DNA of 14,706 nt from JAGVPT01 sp035500675. GTDB lineage: Bacteria; Bacteroidota; Ignavibacteria; UBA10030; UBA8401. The position numbers and the translations under genes were made by a program. The stretch is taken from the NCBI GenBank assembly GCA_035500675.1, contig DATJXA010000036.1, positions 1 through 14,706 on the forward strand. Reading direction: 5' to 3'. Of this stretch, positions 8,341 through 14,706 are shown piece by piece (position 1 is the first letter of the stretch; every line of letters starts with the position of its first letter). The notes beneath the pieces are model-generated. The model was not told the DNA's origin. It did not search any database and worked only from the letters and a program-made list of their open reading frames with translations.

Positions 8341-8743
8341 TTTTAACAGGAAAATATCATGACCCTGAAAGGGTCACATATATGAAGGGCGGGACAACGT
8401 CCCGACCCGAGATGATGTAAGTATAACGTTGAACCCCGAAGGGGTGAGATATTGTTAATCTTGCAGATACTTTTCATTTTGTGTCTTCTTATAATGGAAC
8501 CCTTTCAGGGTAACGCTTTACTACGGTTTGTCGTTTCCCGAGGGTGCTGCCCTCGGTTGAAATATCCTTCCCCCCTTGGGGAGGGATTAGCCTTTACATT
8601 ATTACTCATGTTATGCAGCGGACCAATCTACCTGAAAAAGTGCGCTCGTCATCCGAAGGCTTTAGTCGGGCATCCAGAAATATTGATTCCCACTAAACCA
8701 TGCAGGAAGGATATGTCGTCTTTCTGCTTTTGCGTCACATCAG
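8340..8743. repeat. Gene-free spacer with a cluster of REP-like short palindromes
   Basis: The 404 bases between GH35 and GH10 hold no credible gene. They carry a run of small hairpins: tgaccct-gaa-agggtca (8360-8376), cgggac-aac-gtcccg (8390-8404, with outer ggg/ccc), acccc-gaa-ggggt (8433-8445), accct-ttc-agggt (8499-8511) and ccgaggg-tgctg-ccctcgg (8538-8556). A C-rich/G-rich dyad follows (about 8566-8585), then a weaker ccga/tcgg element (8653-8669). The 13-mer at 8499-8511 is the exact reverse complement of 8362-8374. Such sets resemble dispersed REP-type elements of Bacteroidetes/Chlorobi-like genomes. They could act in mRNA end protection or simply be insertions. The minus-strand GH10 leader probably begins in or after this region. 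Confidence 0.7.
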
Positions 8744-10420
8744 TTATTTATATTTATAGAGTTTCGCTTTTTGAATACTGAACGCGCTTCCCGGCAGATC
8801 GAGATGTCGCCCTTGGTGGCTCTGGTCTCCGTTCATACGAAGACCGGGAACCCATTCGCCATCGACAAACTTTCCTTCATCCAGACTTCCGATCCCCGCT
8901 TGGGTTCCATCCTTAGTATTGGTCTCAAAGGTCACAACCAACCCTTTGCCGGCAACAAAGAACTCATCCGGCGATACCATGATGATCATCCCGCCGTATC
9001 TCGGATTTTCTCCTTCAGTACGTCGCGCGTATGGCCAACTGTATTCGTGTCTGACAATAAAAATGTAGTCTCCAAGTGTATCCCTCACTACCTGAGTGGC
9101 GCTATCAAGAAGAACTCCCGCCATCGTGCCCTTTCCCTGGTTGGAGAGAATGAGCGGGCTTAGCTGACTCAGCACGTCGTACGCGTTCGATACCTGATTA
9201 TCCGTTGGGTTTTCGAGCGATTCGATGGAAAACGGACTATAGTCCATCGCATTGAGCTGGCCAAAAGCATAGAAGGCGTTTGCCATGCTTTGGTCGTTGC
9301 CCACTTCGGGCATGAACAACGGATTGTCGGGCCGGTTGTACTTAGTACTCCACTCGATAAAGCTCCGGAAATAAATATCCGGCGAATAGAAATCGATCTC
9401 GGGTGCAGCGGCTTTCCAAATATCGAAGAGATGCGGAAGCGGGCCTGCGCTTGGATATTGGCCTGGCTTGTACCCGGGACGAATGAGCGCTGCATTGACG
9501 TACATCGGCAGAGGATATTCCTTCTTGCCCGCAGCTGCGACCTCATTCGCGTACCGCGCAAAGTGCCACGCCATGAATATTTCGTCCGTGCTCAGGCCTT
9601 GGCCGAATATCTCCTCCCAGTTCCCGGTCGTCTTGAACCCGTTCTTCTCCCACAACTCGCGAAGCTGAGGCTGAAGGTTGTCTTTATGTTCCTCAAGATA
9701 GCGCATCAACTCTTTTGGCACGGGAGCGTTGAAGGATTCATTCGCGCTCGTGCAATAATCTCGCGCATCCGGGATCATGCCGATCTCATTTTCCACCTGG
9801 ACCAACACGACTGTCCGGCTGCGTTCGTCAAACGTGCGCAGATGTTCCATCAACATCGAGAACGCACGGGCGTCCGTGTTCAGGTTTGTTTCGCTGAACG
9901 CGGTAAGTATTTCTTCCGCCTTTCCATTCTTTTCCCTCGCCCGAGGGAACCGTTCCTCGTTTGTTTTTATCCACATCGGAGCGTAGCACGACATACTGTT
10001 CTTCCACGTGCCGAACCAGAGAAAGACCAGCTTTATGTGATGCTGCCTGGCGGACACGATGGTGCTGTCGACAAGCGTGAAATCGAATTTCCCTTCCTGA
10101 GGTTCGAGCAGTTCCCAATACACGGGCACAATCAGGGTATTCAAATGCATCTCAACAACAACAGGCCAGATCTTTGCCATGGACTGTAGATCCGATGCGC
10201 TTGAATTCCCTACTTCGCCAGCTAACATTAATAACGGCTTGCCGTCGACCATCAACTGCGCTGTGGTTCCCTGCTTTTTTAAGCGTGGGATAGTACCGTT
10301 CGTCACGGTTGCCTCTTGAGAATACAGAAAGGCAGATACTAAGAGAGTCAAAAAAGCAATCTTGATTCCAGTTGTTATTTTCGCCTGTTTGCCCATTATG
10401 CTCTTCACTTGATGATTCAT
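8744..10420 (-). CDS. GH35-type beta-galactosidase-like glycoside hydrolase (DUF5597-like C-terminus)
   Basis: This is a 558-aa secreted retaining glycosidase with a (beta/alpha)8 barrel of clan GH-A. A signal peptide lies near residues 15-34 (FLTLLVSAFLYSQ). The barrel shows GEVGNSS after strand 1, NTLIVPVYWELLEPQEGKFDF, HHIKLVFLWFGTWKN, acid/base E212 in VQVENEIG, and nucleophile E372 in LFMPEVGN. These fit the GH35/GH42-like group whose members act as beta-galactosidases in plant-polysaccharide loci. The C-terminal ~150 residues (YIFIVRHEYSW, GGMIIMVSPDEFF, HQGRHLDLPG) match the beta domain known as DUF5597. There is no CTD, so a periplasmic site is likely. In a xylan locus the substrate could be terminal galactose on xylan or arabinogalactan side chains, but other beta-linked sugars are not excluded. 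ATG 10418-10420 has AGG five bases upstream; M9 is an alternative start. It is preceded by a perfect 7-bp dyad. Confidence 0.85.
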   Translation of the reverse strand: MNHQVKSIMGKQAKITTGIKIAFLTLLVSAFLYSQEATVTNGTIPRLKKQGTTAQLMVDGKPLLMLAGEVGNSSASDLQSMAKIWPVVVEMHLNTLIVPVYWELLEPQEGKFDFTLVDSTIVSARQHHIKLVFLWFGTWKNSMSCYAPMWIKTNEERFPRAREKNGKAEEILTAFSETNLNTDARAFSMLMEHLRTFDERSRTVVLVQVENEIGMIPDARDYCTSANESFNAPVPKELMRYLEEHKDNLQPQLRELWEKNGFKTTGNWEEIFGQGLSTDEIFMAWHFARYANEVAAAGKKEYPLPMYVNAALIRPGYKPGQYPSAGPLPHLFDIWKAAAPEIDFYSPDIYFRSFIEWSTKYNRPDNPLFMPEVGNDQSMANAFYAFGQLNAMDYSPFSIESLENPTDNQVSNAYDVLSQLSPLILSNQGKGTMAGVLLDSATQVVRDTLGDYIFIVRHEYSWPYARRTEGENPRYGGMIIMVSPDEFFVAGKGLVVTFETNTKDGTQAGIGSLDEGKFVDGEWVPGLRMNGDQSHQGRHLDLPGSAFSIQKAKLYKYK

Positions 10421-10430
10421 TAAAACCTAT

Positions 10431-10448
10431 TCATCGTTTACACGATGA
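10431..10448. promoter_or_regulatory. Perfect 7-bp dyad just upstream of GH35
   Basis: tcatcgt-ttac-acgatga is a perfect inverted repeat with a four-base centre, ending 10 bases before the GH35 start codon and next to its AGG ribosome site. It could be a repressor operator or a leader hairpin next to the ribosome site. It is too short and lacks a U-tract to be a terminator for the upstream gene, which already has one. Confidence 0.4.
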
Positions 10449-10507
10449 TCAAAACAAAGAACGACTGCGTTTTTGCGGCAACGTCGAACTATTCATTTCA
10501 TCCGTAG

Positions 10508-10544
10508 AAAAAAACAGCCCGTCCCTGGATGACGGGACGGGCTG
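10508..10544 (-). terminator. Intrinsic terminator after the VCBS/FN3 gene
   Basis: A perfect 11-bp GC-rich stem (10515-10525 with 10534-10544, arms cagcccgtccc / gggacgggctg) with an 8-base loop is followed, reading on the minus strand, by seven T residues (10508-10514). It starts 21 bases after the stop codon of the VCBS gene, so it should end that transcript and leave GH35 to its own promoter. Confidence 0.92.
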
Positions 10545-10565
10545 CAATTACACCTACCAACGAAA

Positions 10566-13500
10566 TTACTTCATCAGCATAAGTTTCTTTACAGCAGAGA
10601 ATGTCCCGGATCCATCGACGCTACGAGCCTGGATTCGGAGGAAGTACATCCCGCTGCTCACGTTGGATGCGTTCCACTGCATCTTGTAGTGGTTCGGGGA
10701 CTGCACTTCGTTGACCAACTCCGTTACAACCCGTCCGAGCACGTCATAGATGGTGACATTCACAGACGCAGCTTTCGGAATATCATAGCTAATAGTGGTC
10801 GATGGGTTGAAGGGATTTGGATAGTTCTGCATCAGCGCAAACACCTTCGGAATGTCCGTCGAACTTACATCGACGCCCAGAATTGGCGATGTTACGAATG
10901 TTGCGGCCCCGGAGAATCCACTTTCACCGCCTGCATTCATTGCGCTCACATGCCAGTAGTATCGCGTGATTGCGTCCAGCGTGTCCGTAGCGACAACGGT
11001 CGTATCCACCACTTTCGCGTCGTACACGATCGTGGAGAAGTCAGTCCCTGTTGCGACCTGAATATGATACGACGTTGCATTCGGTACCGGGTTCCAGATA
11101 TACTGCGTGATCCTGTTCACACCCGTCACGCTCTTCGGAGAGGACGTTGTGGGAACAGCCGGAACTTCGGTTTGAGTCGTAAATGAATCGACCGCCGTGA
11201 ACGCGCTCGACCCGCCTTGGTTGAAGGTCATGACCTTCCAGTAATACTTCGCACGATTCTGGAGCCCCGTTACCGCGAGCGACGAATCATGCTTTGTCGT
11301 ATCGGAAGTCAGCAACTGCGTTCCTGTGCTGCTGTACGTCCAGAATTGAACGACATAGTTGCTGTCTCCCGGCGTCGTCTGACCCGCGGGAACAACTCTG
11401 TTCCACTTGAAGGTCGGGTTCGTCGGCACGTTTGGCGCATTGCCGATCGGATATGCCAAGGTCGGCGTTGCCGGAACGAACATCACCGTAAACGAATCCA
11501 CCGGCGAATAAGCAGAGGACCCCGCACTATTCCAGCCTCGTACACGCCAGTAGTATTTGGTGTTCGGCTTCAGGTTTGAGGTGAACGTGTAGAACGTATC
11601 AACCGCCGTTGTCGAGTCGTTGACAACAAGACTCGTCGTGAACCTGTTCACCGAGTCCACCTGGAAATGGTAGGTGGAAGCAGTAGAGACATAACTCACC
11701 TTCAACGTCGGCTTCAACGGTAGACCTAACTGACCGGCTGCCGGATAGTCCCTGTTCGGGGTTACCGTATCGACGAGATACTTCGTATGGAAGCTGTCGG
11801 CGGCAGACCAGGGACCGGTGAATCCGGACTGGAACTCTCTCACACGCCAGAAATATTTGGTGGAGTAGCCGAGTCTGACGATGGTGCTCGTATCGGTCAA
11901 CCCTGTAACATCCTTCACGATCGTGGAGAATGCGGAGTTTGCGCCTACTTGAGCCTCATACGTAAGACTTCCCACAGTACCGGCCGCGGCAACGTGCCAC
12001 GACAATGTATCCGTATTCGACAGCGACGTATCGACGCTCGCTACGAACGACGGACGGATTCTCACGGGTGCGGCAGGAACATCAGATCCTTCCACAATTG
12101 TCCAATATTTATTCACGACAGTCGTGGCAGCAGCACCAGCGGCGAGTGTGGCGCCGCTCCAGGTTTTCGTTGTTCCGTCCGGCCATAGAACGTTAACGCT
12201 ATCAACGGTTGTCGTTGCGCCGAGGCCGAAGTTCGCCCTCAGTGTCCCGCCCATACCTGCTGAACCGCCTTCTGCTCTGATGACGCGAACTTGCTTCGTT
12301 GCACCTGTGTAGACGGTGAACTTGGCACCGATGGCCGACTTGTTATGACCCGCGCCAACGGGGATGAAGCCGATCCAATGGTTGGTGTTGACGTTATTCT
12401 TCTGTAAAATACTGTTGCCGCCGGTATACATATAAATATCAAGGAAGCCGTCGTTATTGTAATCGACAAATTGACCGGCACGTTGACCGCCGGCCGTTAA
12501 GGCATCCAGGGTTGCGTTGTCGGTGAATGTCCCATTACCGTTGTTATGGTACAAATGCTGGGCTGCGAAGGTGCCGCTTGTATAGATGTCTGCCAATCCA
12601 TCGTTATTGTAATCGCCGACATCTATCGCACGTTGGTTCGTCGCCTGAGTTATTCCGTTGTTGGCAACGACATGGACGCCATCCCACTTGTACGTGAACG
12701 TGCCGTCTCCTTTGCCGTAGAGGATGACATCAGCGACAAAATTTCCGTTGCCGTCGAGGTTATCGGTCGCATTGAGGCCGTTCAAAATGAGATCTTGGAT
12801 ACCGTCGTTGTTGAGGTCGCCCCACTGTTCGCCGATCGAAGAAAAATGGCGTACCGTGTCGTCGACGATAATACCGGTGTCAGCTGTCGTGCTGACAACT
12901 CCGCCGGCGCCGACGGAATAGATCGTACGGCCGACTGATGCAGCCGTGGGAACGATAAATTTCCCGGTGCCATCGTTCAGGAACAGGACGTCTCCTTTAC
13001 GAGCGCCCGACGTGCCTGTATCGATTTTGGCAAACCCATTTCGGAAACTCGGCATCAAGAGATCGATCCAGCCGTCATTATTTGCGTCGAAGAAACGCAC
13101 ATCCCATGATTCATATGAAAGACTGGTATCTATGCCAAGATTTCCGGCAGTGGCTCCCTTTGCGATATCGGTGAATCCGCTCGCGCCTCCTTTAAGGAAC
13201 CACATAGCGCCGCCGCCCGGTACAGGTGCCGCTTGATTACTGCCTGCGATCCCTGAGAAAGTTCCAGGCCACGCGACGCTAAGATAGTTGCTATGGTCGA
13301 TCGGCGCTGCGGCCATCCCTTGGAACACTTCGCCGGTAACTCCCGCTGTTGCAAGGTCGCCGGTTCCCGTTGCCAAGGTGAACACTCCGGCGGTGTTGTA
13401 ATACAGACCGCTGGCAGGAGTGCCGCCATTCGTTGTGAAGAGATCGAGAACTCCGTCACCGTTGAAATCGGCCAACAATCCGCCGACGTCGTTGGTATTG

Positions 13501-13757
13501 ATCGGAAGGTTTGCCGTCATTGTGGACGCAGCCGAAGCGAATGTTGTGACGCTGTTGAGAACGATGCTCGTGGACGGGATGAACACATCCAGATTGCCGT
13601 TTCCGTTCAGATCCCCCCATGCGAAGCCGCCGTTCGCTCCATTGCCCGACGGAATCGCAGGTCCGGACGAGAACGTCACTTCCTGCGCCAGCAATACGCT
13701 CGTCCCGAGAACGAGAAGAGCTATTCCTGCTGTTATTAACTGTACGAACCTTTTCAT
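10566..13757 (-). CDS. FG-GAP/VCBS - ASPIC/UnbV - fibronectin-III-like surface protein with T9SS sorting domain
   Basis: This 1063-aa protein has a signal peptide (1-25, ending LLAQ). Residues about 40-460 are VCBS/FG-GAP beta-propeller repeats with at least six Ca-binding loops: DLNGNGNLD, DFNGDGVLD, DANNDGWID, DLNNDGIQD, DYNNDGLAD and DYNNDGFLD. An ASPIC/UnbV domain follows (about 465-545: WIGF, AIGAKFTVYTG, NFGLG, VNVLWPDG). Then come four fibronectin-III-like repeats (about 565-657, 660-758, 762-862, 866-957), each with a T-KYYW-R/K-V type strand. A T9SS type A sorting domain ends it (975-1063; QNYPNPFNP at 977-985, end KKLMLMK). No catalytic site is recognisable; the architecture fits a surface-displayed binding or adhesive protein, perhaps toward polysaccharide. 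GGAGG stands six bases before the ATG. The gene looks monocistronic: hairpins stand on both sides, the downstream one being a strong terminator. Confidence 0.93.
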   Translation of the reverse strand: MKRFVQLITAGIALLVLGTSVLLAQEVTFSSGPAIPSGNGANGGFAWGDLNGNGNLDVFIPSTSIVLNSVTTFASAASTMTANLPINTNDVGGLLADFNGDGVLDLFTTNGGTPASGLYYNTAGVFTLATGTGDLATAGVTGEVFQGMAAAPIDHSNYLSVAWPGTFSGIAGSNQAAPVPGGGAMWFLKGGASGFTDIAKGATAGNLGIDTSLSYESWDVRFFDANNDGWIDLLMPSFRNGFAKIDTGTSGARKGDVLFLNDGTGKFIVPTAASVGRTIYSVGAGGVVSTTADTGIIVDDTVRHFSSIGEQWGDLNNDGIQDLILNGLNATDNLDGNGNFVADVILYGKGDGTFTYKWDGVHVVANNGITQATNQRAIDVGDYNNDGLADIYTSGTFAAQHLYHNNGNGTFTDNATLDALTAGGQRAGQFVDYNNDGFLDIYMYTGGNSILQKNNVNTNHWIGFIPVGAGHNKSAIGAKFTVYTGATKQVRVIRAEGGSAGMGGTLRANFGLGATTTVDSVNVLWPDGTTKTWSGATLAAGAAATTVVNKYWTIVEGSDVPAAPVRIRPSFVASVDTSLSNTDTLSWHVAAAGTVGSLTYEAQVGANSAFSTIVKDVTGLTDTSTIVRLGYSTKYFWRVREFQSGFTGPWSAADSFHTKYLVDTVTPNRDYPAAGQLGLPLKPTLKVSYVSTASTYHFQVDSVNRFTTSLVVNDSTTAVDTFYTFTSNLKPNTKYYWRVRGWNSAGSSAYSPVDSFTVMFVPATPTLAYPIGNAPNVPTNPTFKWNRVVPAGQTTPGDSNYVVQFWTYSSTGTQLLTSDTTKHDSSLAVTGLQNRAKYYWKVMTFNQGGSSAFTAVDSFTTQTEVPAVPTTSSPKSVTGVNRITQYIWNPVPNATSYHIQVATGTDFSTIVYDAKVVDTTVVATDTLDAITRYYWHVSAMNAGGESGFSGAATFVTSPILGVDVSSTDIPKVFALMQNYPNPFNPSTTISYDIPKAASVNVTIYDVLGRVVTELVNEVQSPNHYKMQWNASNVSSGMYFLRIQARSVDGSGTFSAVKKLMLMK

Positions 13758-13989
13758 GAAACCTCCAAGGTTTGGTTTTTGTACAACTGTTAACTATGAA
13801 ACAACGATGATGCTGACTGCGAATTTTGACGATTGGAATATTCGGTTATGATAAACATCGATTGCGTGTATACCCCGAATTTCTCTTCGACCTGAACCAC
13901 CTCCTTTGTCTCCATTTGCATAGTTTGTGATGATGAAACTTTCCCCGTCCCGGCGGAGAAACCGGGACGGAGGCTTCTTGTGCAGAAGC
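13758..13989 (-). other. Intergenic leader of the VCBS/FN3 gene
   Basis: This 232-base gap holds the stem-loop at 13945-13970, the GGAGG ribosome site just before the VCBS start, and a TTGTACAA palindrome at about 13778-13785. A perfect Shine-Dalgarno-like AAAGGAGGTGG on the minus strand near 13900 has no start codon at a usable distance. I could not identify -10/-35 or Bacteroidetes-type -7/-33 promoter boxes with confidence. Confidence 0.4.
13945..13970 (-). terminator. Stem-loop after the partial CTD gene, weak terminator candidate
   Basis: A perfect 9-bp stem (ccgtcccgg 13945-13953 with ccgggacgg 13962-13970) with an 8-base loop lies 20 bases past the stop at 13990. The following minus-strand sequence (GGGGAAAGTTTC) lacks a proper U-tract, so it may slow polymerase or protect the 3' end rather than terminate fully. 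Its ccgtccc/gggacgg core is shared with the terminator at 10515-10544. Confidence 0.5.
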
Positions 13990-14706
13990 TTACTTCATAA
14001 GAACTAATTTCTTTGTCATAGAGTTAGTGCCGGCCTGTAATCTATAGAAATAGACGCCGCTGGTGAACTTGCTGCCGTCAAATACTGCAGTGTGAGTACC
14101 GATCTGTTGGACTCCCTCGAACAGCGTAGCGACCTCCTGTCCGAGAACGTTGTACACTTTCAGCGAGATGTTCCCCGTGCGGGCAACCGAGTAACTGATC
14201 GTCGTCGTCGGGTTGAACGGGTTCGGATAGTTTTGCGCAAGGTCAAATTTCGCGGGAATGCCGTTGGGCTGATCCTTCACTGCGGTACCGGTAAGGCCGT
14301 TCGTGAGCTCATTCAAAAGTGTAGCGTGTTCGGTCGCCGCCTGAGCCTGCCAGGTCGTATACTGCGACGGCCACCAGTGGAACAGATCGCCGAGCGGGAA
14401 GCCGCCGGTTGCGGCCGCCATGAGCGTGCTGTTTGAATACGATAGGTCCTCGTTTAACGGCCATTCCCCGTTGACGTCGGAGGTCGGGTCGTAGGCCCAG
14501 CTCACGTTAGCTCCTGTGGCCCACCTGCCGACCAGGAATGCCTTGATACTGTCGATGTTCGTCGGCGCCAGAACAAAGCCGGGGTCATACGTTGTGCTGT
14601 ACGCATCAATATGCTGATTCGTGGTCGTGGCGGTGTCAAGAGGATAGAGATTCAGTGCATTCATATAGGGAAAGTTTTTCTTACCGCTCACAGAGTCCTT
14701 TCCTAC
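13990..14706 (-). CDS. C-terminal part of an unrecognised secreted protein with T9SS sorting domain, N-terminus beyond window
   Basis: The frame is open to the right edge, so about 239 C-terminal residues are seen and the true start lies outside. The last ~90 residues are a T9SS type A sorting domain (QNYPNPFNP, TSGVYFYRLQAG, end KKLVLMK). Ahead of it is an aromatic-rich region with GEWPLNEDLSYSN, GGFPLGDLFHWWP and a helical stretch ending LLNELTNG. I recall GFPLGDL-type tails just before sorting domains in other FCB-group secreted proteins, but I cannot name the family or an activity. A stem-loop lies 20 bases past the stop, then the VCBS gene starts 233 bases downstream. Partial only; function unknown. 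Confidence 0.85.
   Translation of the reverse strand, partial: VGKDSVSGKKNFPYMNALNLYPLDTATTTNQHIDAYSTTYDPGFVLAPTNIDSIKAFLVGRWATGANVSWAYDPTSDVNGEWPLNEDLSYSNSTLMAAATGGFPLGDLFHWWPSQYTTWQAQAATEHATLLNELTNGLTGTAVKDQPNGIPAKFDLAQNYPNPFNPTTTISYSVARTGNISLKVYNVLGQEVATLFEGVQQIGTHTAVFDGSKFTSGVYFYRLQAGTNSMTKKLVLMK

Noticed and set aside
8360..8590. CRISPR array
   Set aside because: The palindromes differ from each other and are unevenly spaced, with no repeated unit of 25-40 bases.
8452..8781. Plus-strand frame of 109 codons in the spacer between GH35 and GH10
   Set aside because: It runs through the palindromes, has no ribosome site or recognisable domain, and its middle is simply a translation of the repeats. 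It also overlaps the GH35 3' end.
9290..10189. Plus-strand frame of 299 codons
   Set aside because: It lies wholly antisense to the GH35 gene, which has clear catalytic motifs; its protein shows no domain or signal peptide.
13790..13921. 43-codon minus-strand frame upstream of the VCBS gene
   Set aside because: No ribosome site precedes its ATG and the peptide shows nothing recognisable; the good AAAGGAGG lies inside it without a start nearby.

Overview
The window is a stretch of all-minus-strand, secretion-oriented genes from a bacterium of the FCB group. Ignavibacteriota or a near relative such as Calditrichota is most likely. The main clue is the C-terminal module opened by QNYPNPFNP and closed by KK-L-L-L/M-K, which appears on four gene products and internally on a fifth. 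This is the type A sorting domain (CTD) read by the type IX secretion system (T9SS), in the wording typical of Ignavibacteria. Signal peptides are present at every start that can be seen. Composition is about half GC and looks even across the genes.

Functionally this is a glucuronoxylan-degradation locus. In transcription order (right to left) it holds: the C-terminal end of an unrecognised secreted CTD protein (13990-14706); a 1063-aa FG-GAP/VCBS, ASPIC/UnbV and fibronectin-III-like CTD protein (10566-13757) followed by a strong intrinsic terminator; a GH35-type beta-galactosidase-like enzyme (8744-10420); a gene-free spacer packed with short palindromes (8340-8743); a GH10 endo-xylanase (7059-8309) whose helical FIVAR-like region and CTD lie in another frame (6563-7090); a GH30 glucuronoxylanase with an internal CTD-like module (4593-6473); a 12-Asp-box beta-propeller CTD protein (2083-4425); and, 12 bases further on, a GH67 alpha-glucuronidase that runs off the left edge (1-2070).

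The probable division of labour is as follows. GH10 (if full length), the propeller and the VCBS protein are exported to the surface by T9SS. GH30 cuts the xylan backbone next to glucuronic acid branches. GH35 and GH67, with signal peptides but no visible CTD, would trim galactose and (methyl)glucuronic acid from oligosaccharides in the periplasm. No SusC/SusD pair, transporter or regulator gene lies in the window.

The oddities most worth checking are: a GH67 in which one of the two catalytic carboxylates appears replaced by Gly; an internal rather than terminal sorting-like module in GH30; a one-base frameshift in a G4 run that separates GH10 from its sorting domain; a beta-propeller of unknown role tightly coupled to GH67; a REP-like palindrome cluster; and matching GntR-like operator candidates upstream of GH10 and of the propeller gene.
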